Assembly: GCA_022457155.1 (NCBI GenBank) | Contig: JAJGOT010000210.1 | Span: 719,501-783,500 of the forward strand | Direction: 5' to 3' | Source of the DNA: Cladopsammia gracilis | Taxonomy: Eukaryota > Cnidaria > Anthozoa > Scleractinia > Dendrophylliidae | Length of the DNA: 64,000 nucleotides | Shown here: positions 10,492-20,723 of the stretch, piece by piece | Position numbering within the stretch: the first letter of the stretch is position 1 | Layout of the letters: each line of letters starts with the position of its first letter | Translations under genes and position numbers: made by a program | Notes under the pieces: generated by a model | Databases searched by the model: none | The model's input: only the letters and a program-made list of their open reading frames with translations | Told to the model about the DNA's origin: nothing

Positions 10492-11040
10492 GTGAGTATC
10501 ATGGTCTTATTTTGACTTTCACAAATTGCTTGCAAAGAAAAAAATGCCGTATACTACTATCTGCTTTGTTAAAGTGCCCTAGAGCTTGCATACGATTTTC
10601 TTTGTATTAGCCAGTCTCAAAATACACCGATCAACAATTCTAACTTTTCCCTTTTATTCCCTTTCAACGAACGAATTATAAATTACAAAAACTAAATAGG
10701 CGCTGCGTAAAATGTACGTACTTGCATGCATGTTAGATACCGAAGAAGCCAGTAGTAAGGGGCAGCGGTTTAGGTAATGCGGCCTGTAACCAATAAGGGA
10801 GCCGGATTTGGATCACGTGACAACAATGGATCAATCAGAAGCAAGCAGGTTGACAATCATTCTGATGACGTCACAAACCCTAAACATTACTTTCAATACA
10901 AAACATTCCATTGTGCGTGTCGGAAAATTCCGAAGTTTTCCTGAAGATTTCTGAAGCTGAAGATTCTCGTGGTTCATTTGCATAATTGCTTCAACCTTAC
11001 ATTATTTTAGTTATTACAAGTCAAACCGGAATATAATATA

Positions 11041-11608
11041 TACAATAGAATCCCGATAAATTGAACCTCCAGGAGAGAGGGAAATTTGGTTCGAGAGATC
11101 GAAGGTTCGAGTTATCGAGGGTAAATTTGCAAGCAATCTTTAGCCAACAGAAAAAAGGTTGGTTCGAGTTATCCTAGGTACTTGGTGTATCCCTGATCAT
11201 AATGTATGGTACTTCATGTATCCCTTATTGTAATGCATTTAGATATATTGCAGTGTAATTTAGGGTCGGATTACAGTATCTAGGGTTGAAGCAATGATTT
11301 TAGTATTTAGGTTTAAGCACTGATTCCAGTATTTCCAGTGTATCGAAAGGGTTAGTTCATACATATGGTCTGGGCTAGCAGCATATTATCTTATATCTCT
11401 TAAAAATTACAATTTCCGGCAGCTAGTCCTCGGTGGTTTAGTGGATAGTGTGCATGGAGTAGATCATACGGCCCGGGTTCGATTCCCTATTCTGCCGTTT
11501 TTATCTTCTTTTTCTACTGAAATAAAAACTAAGTTAAATACAAAATAAGGGATACACCAAGTACATACCCGAGTTATCGAGGGTTCGAGTTATTGGGATT
11601 CCACTGTA
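11041..11608. mobile_element. pogo/Tigger-like MITE nested in the foldback
   Basis: TACAATAGAATCCCGATAAA and TATTGGGATTCCACTGTA are inverted ends. Internal TTCGAGTTATCGAGGG repeats occur on both sides. The ends match the clearer copy at 45971-46180. CAGT-type termini with flanking TA are characteristic of pogo/Tigger elements. Confidence 0.65.
11427..11497 (+). repeat. tRNA-Glu-like SINE head or tRNA pseudogene
   Basis: TCCTCGGTGGTTTAGTGGAT resembles a tRNA A box, and GGCCCGGGTTCGATTCCCTA contains a near-perfect B box at the right spacing. The acceptor ends do not pair (TCCTCGG against CTGCCG), so I call it tRNA-derived and not a functional tRNA. Confidence 0.5.
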
Positions 11609-12645
11609 TATAATTTAAGTAAATAAGAAGCAAAGGACCGCAAACGAAAATGCTGCTGGTGTACGTAGGATCTGGAGAAGATCTAGTCAGCCAAAAATAG
11701 ATATAAAATCAAAGTACAAAGCAAGGCTGATACTACGTAGAACATTAAACACGACAACGACATGATAGAGCCCAAACTGAAAGCCAAAATGCAACCGTGG
11801 ACATTTTCGTTCGCGGTCCTTTGCTAATTATTTACTTCTTTTATTTTGGGACCGTAGATCTTTTTAGATCCGAAATGCTGCTTATATTTTTTACATGGTA
11901 TTGGCCATTTATTCACTGAGCGATAATTCTGTTTATCCTCACTTTCTTTATCGCGATAACGACATGATATTTCAAATTCTTTGCTATTACTCATGGTCAT
12001 GCGCCGCTGTGACGTGGGTCAAATGGCAATCTTTTGAATTTGAGCTCATCTGTGGTGCGATTTGGTAGAGAATTGACCGTCTCAAGGGAAAAGCCTCTGA
12101 CCGTTAAGGATCGTGGGCTCAGGTGTCTAAGGGAGGCCGCTGACTTGTAAGGATCACGGACTCAGGCTAATATCGGAAATTGGGAAGTGCATATTAAGCA
12201 TTTCTTTTTTAAATGAGTTTTGTTGAGAGTAACCATTTTTTATTATCGGTTATTTTTTTCGATTCCCTTCCCTCTGACGTCCCTCTGTCAACTGTGACAT
12301 CAGAACTGAGAATGTTAGGGTTTGAGACTTCATCAGAATGGAATGTTATCCTGCTCACTTCGGATTAGACCTATCCTGTCACGTGACCCAAATCCGACTC
12401 TCCGATTGGTTACAGGCCGCCATTACCTAAATCGCTACCCCTTACTACCGAGGCCAAGAGGCAGATGTTCCAACTAATTGTGCGGAAATGTTCGATTGTT
12501 CCATTGCGCTGTTTTTCCCGCTTTTTTTTCTAGATTCCGATAACTTTGATAACTAAGATTCCGATAACTTAAATAAGTAAGATTACTATGAAAAATGTTA
12601 TCAAGCTAAATACGGATACAATTTGACAGTCGCTATTCATTGCAG

Positions 12646-13092
12646 ATCAAGCCAGTAGGACCCGCTGTGTTCACAGTGTTTGTGCGATATGGACAGCGGC
12701 CAACTGTCACAGAGTTTGATTCAAAGATGACAGTCCCGGATGAATCGTGTTCCTTGAGCGTATCTCAGGATTCCAATGATCATTGCAGCGAGAAGGCATA
12801 CGACATCCTCTTAGTCCATGAGTTGCTAAGCAAACCGGGGAATTACTATATTGGTATCCTTAACCAAAAAGATGACAAAAAGGCCAAAAGACGCAAGAAA
12901 CGGTCGTGTTTTGGACGTGGTCGACAGAAGCGCTCATGTGTAGAGTTTAAGGATCCTCCAAGACCCGATAACATCACAGTGAAACCGGTTTATGACCCAA
13001 AGACAGACGTAAATTACTCAATGAGCATTCTGGAGGAAGAATGTCTATTTTGGGACAACACAGATGAGCGATGGTCATCAAGGGGTTGCAAG
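12646..13092 (+). CDS. polycystin-1-like, window exon 10 (GAIN-like end, first half of GPS)
   Basis: The exon is 149 codons, phase 0 to 0, from TTCATTGCAG to TGCAAG|GTAAGT. It encodes IKPVGPAVFTVFVRYGQRPT, later YDILLVHELLSKPGNYYIGI, and ends ECLFWDNTDERWSSRGCK. The last part is the first half of the GPS motif (C-x-F-W-D ... R-W-S-S-x-G-C). Between them is a very basic loop (12877-12939) with RKKR and RQKR, each followed by serine-cysteine; these resemble furin-type processing sites. The GPS is completed by the next exon. Confidence 0.92.
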
Positions 13093-13478
13093 GTAAGTTA
13101 TTATAGAAAGAAGATTAAACTAGGAATACGTGTCTCGCAGAACCTCACGAAGCTCGGGGGAGGGTGTACCGCAAAATTCTAACGACGTGTGATATGGAGA
13201 GATGGAATTTCTGGTTTAACTGAAGAGGTTGAGTTGCATGCCACAATGGCCCCGAAATTTGGAGTTGAGACATTCTCGTTCTCAGTCGCTCGTCACACTG
13301 GATGACGTCAATTGAAGCTTTGTCGCGGTTTTGTTGCTAGGTAACTGCAGGACACCAACCCGATATATATATATTAAGGCAACCCCAGATTCCACCGCCC
13401 TAAAGCGAACAACGCTTTAGGACAGTATTCGGAGAAATAATGCCGTTTAGTAATAGACAAAATACTACATGGCTGCCC

Positions 13479-13593
13479 GAAGATGTAAAATTTCTCTTCT
13501 CGTGTTCAACTCGCGTCGATATCTTACTCATTCGTTGCACTCACTCGTGAGATATCGAGTTGAATACGGGAAGAGTAATTTTATATCTTCGCA
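13479..13593. mobile_element. short palindromic element in intron 10
   Basis: CGAAGATGTAAAATTTCTCTTC ahead of GTGTTCAACTCG and the GATATCTTAC segment is mirrored downstream (GATATCGAGTTGAATACGGG ... TTTTATATCTTCG). The arms are about 45 bp and the loop about 23 bp. The rest of the intron (13093-13478, 13594-13890) shows nothing recognisable. Confidence 0.6.
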
Positions 13594-13890
13594 CATCCAT
13601 CTATCTTACGAGTGTAAGGTTATCGCTTAGACATTTTCGACAGTGTGTGTGGGCTAAGATTTTGGGGGTTTTCACTTGCTTCGAAGGTTATTTAAGTTCT
13701 CTGTTTTTTTTCCTTCACAAAAATAAGACTTTCAGCTCCTTTGTAATCCGGAATGCGGGGACCGTAGGGTAAAATTCATTTGGGCTAAATTTCTCCCTTC
13801 TTCAGTCCCTTTCATACAGCGCCTATCAAGCTGGCTATTCGAATTTATTCTTTACGCTAAAGTCACTGTCCTTTTCACTTCCCTTCAAAG

Positions 13891-14127
13891 GTAGGACCGA
13901 AGTCCGACAACAACTCCCTGTACTGCCTATGTAACCACTTGACGTCATTTGGCGGAGGGGTACTGGTGAAGCCAAACGCGCTGGATTTTGATGTGGTCTT
14001 CACTGAACTGACGCGACTTCACGAGACAGGAAACATCGCCGTCCTCAGCACTATTATTGTCGCCTTGCTTTTGTATATCCTGGTGGTTATATTTGCGAGA
14101 AGAGCTGATAAACGAGATAAGGCTAAG
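13891..14127 (+). CDS. polycystin-1-like, window exon 11 (GPS cleavage site, TM1)
   Basis: The exon is 79 codons, phase 0 to 0, from CCTTCAAAG to GCTAAG|GTTGGA. It opens with VGPKSDNNSLYCLCNHLTSF. C-x-C-N-H-L-T-S-F is the GPS core, where GAIN-type proteins cleave themselves between L and T. H (about residue 1006 of the window protein), L and T are all present, so autoproteolysis is expected to be intact. About 35 residues later comes the first membrane segment (IAVLSTIIVALLLYILVVIF), followed by a basic stop-transfer stretch ARRADKRDKAK. Confidence 0.93.
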
Positions 14128-15490
14128 GTTGGATTTCCACATTTTGTTTTTTTCTCCAAACCATAAAAAATATTTTTCCATTTAGGAATATAAGGTGCGA
14201 TTGATATTTTTTTCCTTTGTCTATATTTTTTATGGAGAGAATCGAATCCGACATCCCTCTCCAAGGGATCATTGAGGGGTGACAGTTTTTTTCATTATTA
14301 TAACGTAACTTTAAATATATTGTGCATTTCCTTACTAAATTGGGCAAGTGAAAAGAGGATTTGCGCCAAATTATTTTGACATCAAAATTGACAGGAGATG
14401 TCAAATTATGACGTCACGGCTGATGACGTCATGCAATACCCTTAATTAGAAGGGTTTTTTTAATTTCCAACGTTTTGCTAGTGTCTTCGAAAGAGGACAA
14501 TCAGAGAAGTTAATAACTTAAAACGTTTTTTGACATCACAAGTATTAGATGAAATACGACATTTTGAATTTGAAAAGAATGCTTTGCCCAGAAGAGAGTG
14601 TCCCCCTAAGTAAAAATATCATATTTTGAGTTGGTTTTTAATGTCAGTAATGCTAGTTATATTGCAGATTGATTGTCTTAGATGAGTAGAAAAAGAATAC
14701 TTGAAAAAAAAAAACAGAAATCATAGTTTTTCTTACCATTGTTTACTTCAAAACCTAGTTTTTTGACGTCATAAAATGTGACATCACAACAAGGAGAAAA
14801 TCAAAAATCTAAAACCATACGATTTTTTAAACACTTATTACTTTACTTTACCAAATTCTTATCTTTACTTGAAAAAACTAAAGAAAAAATGCCCTATAGG
14901 TTAATTTTATAGGAAATGTATGGTTCCGGGGGGCGACACTGAAATGTCTTCACATTGTTATAACTCGAGAAATATTTGTAATAGCTAGTTACGGTTTTCG
15001 GTATATTACTCCCCCAGTCGAGCTCTTTCAAATGATATATTTGGTTGTATAAAATTAGAAACTTTGTACCATGTGTTCTTTGACATCATTTATGACGTCA
15101 GAGTTTAACACTTTTTTACCATGACTGAAATGAAATTAAATGATTTGGACAAAAAGTCAATGTACGAAGTTTGGTGAGGAAATGTGCAAAAAGGCAAAAT
15201 AAGCCTTATTGATCCTTTTTAAGGGCGTTTGGCCGCGCCATGGAAACAAAACACAACCTTGCTCTCAGGGCTTTACCTCGAGATCAGGTTGCACTAAACA
15301 GCGGATGGAACGAGGTACGTTGCACACAGGACCGCTTCCCAGATGTGCTTTAATTTGCTCGAATCCTTCCCTGGTTAGATTTGATCTGATAAATCTCGCC
15401 CGGAGTATGGATTCAACGGATTCATAATCCGTTTTGGGTTTTTAGTAGAGAAACCCAAAATACGTTTTTAGATCAAGGAATCCGGATTTA
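14128..15490 (+). other. intron 11 proximal part, no defined feature
   Basis: About 1.36 kb of A+T-rich sequence has several TGACGTCA-like palindromes (for example near 14410-14435 and 15085-15100). The style suggests decayed transposon sequence, but I could not identify paired ends. Confidence 0.4.
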
Positions 15491-15494
15491 TCAA

Positions 15495-15498
15495 CATC

Positions 15499-15554
<56 letters not shown>

Positions 15555-15578
15555 TATCATCATCATCATCAAAAAACG

Positions 15579-15622
<44 letters not shown>

Positions 15623-15690
15623 GTCATCATCATCGTCATCATCATCACCATTCATCATCATCATCATCATCATCACCATTCATCATCATT
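15495..15690. repeat. ATC/CAT trinucleotide microsatellite
   Basis: A run of CAT/ATC units of about 190 bp has a few interruptions, including a short AAAAAACGT break near 15571. The aspartate/methionine-rich frame it creates on the minus strand is an artefact. Confidence 0.95.
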
Positions 15691-15797
15691 CATAGCTGTC
15701 TTCATCAGCATGAAATGCCCAACTTGTTGCAGACAATGACATGCAGTGGGTACTGCGTGCTCTTCTGACACGAATAATCTTTTCTTTTTATTTTTAG

Positions 15798-17222
15798 ACT
15801 GGTCCCGCTTTATATTTAAGCTCACCTCTTGAAGCAAGCTTTCAGTATAACCTGACGCTAGTTACTGGGGTATGGAAGAATTCTGGGACGGATGCCAATG
15901 TTGCCATCGTCATTCACGGAAGCGAGGCAGAGAGCCAACCCATAATACTAAACAAGAACATGATCGAGTCAAGAACGGTACTTGCGCGCGGAAACGAAGA
16001 CTCGTTCGTGATTCATTTGCCAACATCACTAGGAGAAGTTCAGTACGTCCATGTATGGCATGACAACTCTGGAAAGTATCCTTCGTGGTTTCTTGGCCAC
16101 TTGATTATCAGGGACTACCAAACAGGAAAACAATGGACTTTTATTGGCAACACTTGGTTTGCGTTAGAAAAGGGCGACGGAAAAATTGACAGACTTCTAA
16201 CTCCCATCTCTTCACTAGAAATGAATAGTTTTAAGTACTCGTTGAACTCACGCAGTTCCAAAAGTTTCTCCGAAGGCCACTTATGGCTGTCTGTAGTTAC
16301 CAAGCCCCCTAAGAGCAAATTTACACGCGTCCAGAGAGCAACGTGTTGCCTGTGTCTTCTAACGTCCGCCATGTTGGCTAATGCCATGTTTTACAGGACT
16401 GACAAGGTAGCCGACCCCACCATTCAGATTGGCCCGTTAAAATTCAGTTGGAGACAAATCGTGGTGGGGCTAGAGAGCGCCTTGATAGTAATTCCAGTGA
16501 ACTTATTGATCGTGGCATTTTTCAAAACCAGTGCCGAGAAACATTCAAATAAAGTAGACACAAGCAAAACGCAAAGTAGGCGTGTATCTAAATGGGGCCG
16601 GACGAACTCCACTTTGAGTAGCTCATCCAACTTAGAAGACAACGATATTGCTTTATCTGAACACAGCACGTTTTCGACGAGAATGTGGAGACGCGTGCGC
16701 GTCATTGGTAAAAAGGACTTCAAGTTGCCTCACTATTGTGTATACATCGCCTGGTTTATGTGTTTTGTAACTGTAGCTTTATCGTCAACATTCACAGTTT
16801 TCTACAGTTTGCAATGGGGGAAGGACATCGCTAACCAATGGCTATCCTCCATGCTCGTATCTTTCACAGAAGACGTGTTAGTTCTACAACCGATCAAAGT
16901 GATGCTTATTGTCATTATAACCGCATGTCTTTTTAGAGACGTGAGTCATTCGATCATGATCACATCCACCCAACATGTATCCACGGAAGCTAGAAAAGTT
17001 GATGACTCGCAGAGGGTCAACATAGATGTCCCACACGAAGAAGATCTCAAGCTTGTAAGAGAGTACCGAGTAAAGGAATCGAAAATGTTTTCATTTGGAA
17101 GAGAGTTGGTTGGCTATCTCTTGTTCCTATCCTTGTTACTGATTGTATGTTATGGCAATAGAAGTTATCATGGCTATCTCATGACTAAGAACGTTAAAGA
17201 TACCTTTAGTAATTTTTCCTTG
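15798..17222 (+). CDS. polycystin-1-like, window exon 12 (PLAT domain and TM2-TM6)
   Basis: A large exon of 475 codons, phase 0 to 0, runs from TATTTTTAG to TTG|GTAAGT. It begins TGPALYLSSPLEASFQYNLT, then TLVTGVWKNSGTDANVAIVI: the first strands of a PLAT/LH2 domain, which binds lipids and partner proteins at the inner membrane face. VQYVHVWHDNSGKYPSWFLG and RDYQTGKQWTFIGNTWF are further PLAT landmarks. The PLAT is followed by FTRVQRATCCLCLLTSAMLA and NAMFYR, the conserved second membrane segment of PKD1 proteins. Further hydrophobic segments start near WRQIVVGLESALIVIPVNLL, YCVYIAWFMCFVTVALSSTF, VLVLQPIKVMLIVIITACLF and ELVGYLLFLSLLLIVCYGNR. The in-frame ATG at 15960 is internal and not a start. 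Confidence 0.95.
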
Positions 17223-17288
17223 GTAAGTATAGACCCTGGAATGTAGAAAATCAAGTCCTCACAAAACACAAAACGCGCAAGAGGGTGC

Positions 17289-17490
17289 GAAAACCGATAG
17301 AGCGTATGCACTCACGTGGCAAGCAGCTATGCAAATTTATTGGAACAAAAGAAAGTGTTAACATAAGAAAAGCGTTCAAATCCCACAGGATTGTTTTGGT
17401 ACACCAACATGGCCGCCGTTCTATTGTTTTGGTACACCAATATGGCCGCCGTGACGTCATGTGCATACGCTCTATTGCGATCTGAAAACC
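17289..17490. mobile_element. MITE-like palindrome with an internal tandem
   Basis: GATAGAGCGTATGCAC near 17296 is mirrored by GTGCATACGCTCTAT near 17461. Inside, a 35-bp unit (TTGTTTTGGTACACCAACAT then GGCCGCCGT) is repeated twice with small changes. It lies just downstream of exon 12. Confidence 0.6.
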
Positions 17491-17539
17491 CACTACACTT
17501 CTCGCTCGACTTTTCCTGAGAGAAAAGGGGGGCTGTTCG

Positions 17540-17650
17540 TAGTCAACAGTACTTTTGTATGGTACCATTTGTTTTTCAACATTTTACAAAATGACATTTG
17601 AGATTTTAATTGAATTTCGAGTTTTAGCACTCTTAGGAATTAAACATCAG
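17540..17650 (+). repeat. truncated copy of the 88-bp-unit MITE family
   Basis: CAACAGTACTTTTGTATGGT, ACCATTTGTTTTTCAACATT and TTTTAGCACTCTTAGG match the 3' half of the family that is complete at 62884-63358. Only part of one internal unit is kept. Confidence 0.6.
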
Positions 17651-17860
17651 TGGTCATCAGTTTGTATGTGAGGAATCCTGAACGAGGATTTTATTTTATT
17701 TTATTAATGATAACACAGAAGCGCACTGATATCTGTAGCGAATATCAGGATGTTTCAAAATGGTGAGTGCGATCACAGATCGAATACGCGGTAAAGATCA
17801 AACCAATCAAATTGTTGTATAAAATACAAAAATTATGGCGATACGACATTTCGATGTACA

Positions 17861-17990
17861 TCTTGTAGTTCAATATTATTCTTGGTTCAATTGTTATTTT
17901 CTATTGTTCTTTTCTATGCTAATATGTGACAATGAATATAAAACAAAAGAAAATGAAAATTGAACCAAGGTTAAAATTGAACTACAACAT
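17861..17990. mobile_element. palindromic MITE, TTGTAGTTCAAT family, copy 1
   Basis: TTGTAGTTCAATATTATTCT with TGGTTCAATTG at the left mirrors CAATTGAACC-type sequence and AAAATTGAACTACAACAT at the right, with a short loop. Copy 2 is at 50036-50166. The surrounding intron (17651-17860, 17991-18435) shows nothing else recognisable. Confidence 0.75.
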
Positions 17991-18435
17991 ATCTAACATC
18001 CAATTCAGATCAAGTAGAGAGTGACAGAACGAAAAACGTGAATATAAATTAGTGAAAACAAGGAATTTAGCCATAGGAAAACACATGCACAAGGAGCATG
18101 GAATGCTGAAACCGTATTTATCCAAGAAGTTTTCGGAACTTAAAAAAAAAACGAAATAAGTATGATTGCCTCGTTCCCATGACTCTTCTAATCAAAAAAC
18201 TCAAACCAACTTTCAAACGTACAATCAGACACTATCCGTGCTAAGTTATTAACATAACTTAGAACTTAAAAAACAAGTTTAATTAATTGTTTTCACTAAT
18301 TTCTAATTTGTATTCGCCCTTTTCTTTCTGTCGCTCTCTACTCTATAATTAATTTATTTTTACTGAAGTTTTTCAACAAACCTTTGTCATTTGACAAATG
18401 TATACACGTCTACTGAATTGTCTGTCTCTGTTTAG

Positions 18436-18604
18436 GCCAAAGATCCAAGATATTTCTGGAAATGGCTTGGAGGGCAGTTTGTCGGCGGCATTTACGCCAA
18501 TGAGTGGTACAACAAGGAAAAAGTCAAAGAACAGGAATACATTGGAAACAAGATGTCCCTTCTGCTTGGAATGCCTCGCCTGAGACAGCTGAGGATACAG
18601 AAAG
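18436..18604 (+). CDS. polycystin-1-like, window exon 13 (start of polycystin domain)
   Basis: The exon has acceptor CTGTTTAG and donor AAAG|GTATTT, phase 0 to 1. It encodes AKDPRYFWKWLGGQFVGGIY, a tryptophan-containing linker, then IGNKMSLLLGMPRLRQLRIQ. FW-x-W-L and LLG-x-PRLRQLR are hallmarks of the start of the polycystin (TOP) extracellular domain after the sixth membrane segment of PKD1 proteins. Confidence 0.92.
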
Positions 18605-18630
18605 GTATTTCTTTTTTTTTTGCATTTTTG

Positions 18631-18890
18631 TTTTTATTTTCGAGAGGAGAGACTAGGCGAACTTTTTGGATTTGAAGTTGTCAAGATCAGAAGAGAAATG
18701 ATGGTGATAAATTAAAAGAAGAAAGTACTGATCATTCACTTAAAAGTAATGATAAAGTTGAACCTGAACTACGTAAACAACAAGAACAAGCATTTCTTTT
18801 TCGCCTTTCAATCTCATCAACTTCGCCGTATGGTAAAAAGAAAACAAATACGAAATATGAAAAAATGGCGCCGCGGCAAGGGGGAAAGTT
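18631..18890 (+). pseudogene. degenerate duplicate of the gene's own C-terminal tail inside intron 13
   Basis: The segment resembles 21901-22110 of exon 14 at DNA level: GAGACTAGGCGAACTTTTTG against GAGACTCGGCGAACTTTTGG, GATAAAGTTGAACCTGAACT against GATGAAGTTAAACCTGAACT, and TCTCATCAACTTCGCCGTATGG against TCTCATCGACTTCGTCGTATGG. In one frame it still reads FQSHQLRRMVKRKQIRNMK, close to FQSHRLRRMAKRKQIRNIK of the working tail. The order is the same but the frame shifts between blocks and there is no splice context, so it is a dead partial copy. Confidence 0.8.
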
Positions 18891-19040
18891 ACTTTCAAAG
18901 TGGAAATAAAAAGGATGATTTATACATGATAGTCTAAGTGAGCTTAATAAGTGATTGAAGAGATTTATTTAGGTTAACAGTCCATCATTAAGGCGTATTA
19001 AGAGATCATGCTTTCCTTGAAATAAGAATTTTTAAGACAA

Positions 19041-20574
19041 ACAAGAGGCTACCGGGAGCCTAATGTATACTCATGCGCTTGCGTAAGAACGTTTTATGGT
19101 TCATTTTAAATGGATCACGTACCCCTCCCCCTTCAACGAATTTTGCGTGACACACATTGCACCATCACTCAAGACATGTTGATTAAAGCTACTAATTTTT
19201 CTGTACTCGCTTTGAATATTTAATTTATTGATTCCCGATCAGATCTACACTAGTCTATACAATACACACCATACATTTTTGTAAGCCCTAAATTTACAGG
19301 TAATGAAAAAAATACATCTAATCGGATTCAGAAGATTCTGCTTTTATAATGACAAAACTGTGGTGATGAGTGCTATCAAATAAAGAAAATAAATATTGCG
19401 TGACGCATCATGAAACCCACCCCCCACCCCCCTCCCCTCCCCCCCCCGTTTGATTTCAAGACCAAATCGAAATTAATTTTTTCTATAAAGCTAGTTCCTT
19501 AAATAACTGCTTTGATTTTGCCATGTACTAGTTTTTTCCAGGCTTCATGATCAGTTTCTTCAAAGTGTTGTCGCAAATATACTTCTTTCATATATGCAAA
19601 TTTCGTGTGAAATGTAGTTCGATCGCGCGCTGTTTTTCATGATCATGAATCCAAAATATTTGTTCTAAAGGTCAAAACTTTTTAAAACTTTTTTTTATTT
19701 CAGAAAGCGCTATTTATTTACTAGCGTGCCTTTACCGTGATTATTGGCTTCACAAAGAAAACATTCGAACAAGTTTAATCGCAATTTGCCTTTACACAGG
19801 AGAAAGGACAACGAATTCTCTCAGTTGAAAGTATCAAATATCTTTAGTTTAGTCTTAAGAGCAAAACGCGTTAAATTATCGCATCGAGTAAGCTGTTGGC
19901 AAACGCAAACAAATTTGTTTAGCACATGTCGAAGAATTTCTCGTGTGGCCGAGTTTTCTAAATATTTCTCTAAATCCACTAAAACACAAAGGAACAGTCT
20001 ATGAAATGTTTCTTACAAAGTAAATGGACATTCAAAAATGTTATTTTCGTTACCGTAGTTTACCAGGAATGCTTGAAAATTCTTAGTAAAGTCTGCCTCT
20101 TCGCGCTTCGAGTAAGACATACCCCGCTTGCTGATCCTCACAGGAAGATTCCATCGCTTTCTAACCGCCACTTCAAAGACATACAAATCGTCTTAAGGAC
20201 TTTTTCTTTTCATTTCGAAGTCTTAAAAGGCGTGTTTACATTTTGGTAATGGAAAATGAACGTCTGAAAAATTGAAGTGTAGAGTACAGAAGAGGCCATA
20301 TTTGTTTGAAATCTGATAGTCTTCTCCGAGTGACAAACCGATTCTCTCTAGCCCCCCCCCCCCGTAAAACCCAGACATGTGCGCAGTAGACGGATTCTGA
20401 TTGGTTTAGCCTTCCTGAAGCCTTTTATAACAATAGGGGACAAAATAACTTTTTACGGGAGGCAGGGGTGAGTTCGCGTACACTAAAATATGCGTGCATA
20501 AATTTACATGCACAATGTGACGAAAACACGACGGAGCCCATTTTATTCCTCATGCGCTTACTGCGCATGAGTAA
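19041..20574. mobile_element. TIR element of about 1.5 kb, TTACTCATGCGC family, copy 1
   Basis: It begins ACAAGAGGCTACCGGGAGCC then TACTCATGCGC, and ends GCGCATGAGTAA, the inverse. The interior shares long blocks with 34014-35421, for example CAACGAATTTTGCGTGACAC, TTCGATCGCGCGCT, AAATGGACATTCAAAAATGT and CCAGGAATGCTTGAAAATTC. No intact transposase is visible, so it is probably non-autonomous or decayed. The 86- and 82-residue frames inside it are not supported as genes. Confidence 0.7.
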
Positions 20575-20723
20575 TGAGGGCAACATTACTGCCAATAGCT
20601 GATGAAAGTTTCCATTCCAACGAAGTAAGTTATCAACCTGACGCTCCTATATAAATAGATGGAATACTAGTAAACAATACTTTACCAGAATATTCACTAA
20701 ATCGCTTTTTCTCATTCTCTCAG

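Larger units (their letters stand above)
10750..12450. mobile_element. foldback element with about 130-bp TIRs
   Basis: CAGTAGTAAGGGGCAGCGGT at the left is mirrored near 12430-12450 (ATCGCTACCCCTTACTACC). The symmetry continues through GGTAATG..GGCCTGTAACCAAT, the TCACGTGAC site and the TGACGTCA-like stretch. Inside, at 11041-11608, sits a second element, so this one is older. No transposase frame is visible. Confidence 0.75.

Noticed and set aside
15442..15651. Minus-strand frame of methionine and aspartate runs
   Set aside because: It is a translation of the ATC/CAT microsatellite.
15960..17246. A separate gene starting at the ATG at 15960
   Set aside because: The PLAT domain begins upstream at 15798 after a good acceptor, so the ATG is internal to exon 12.
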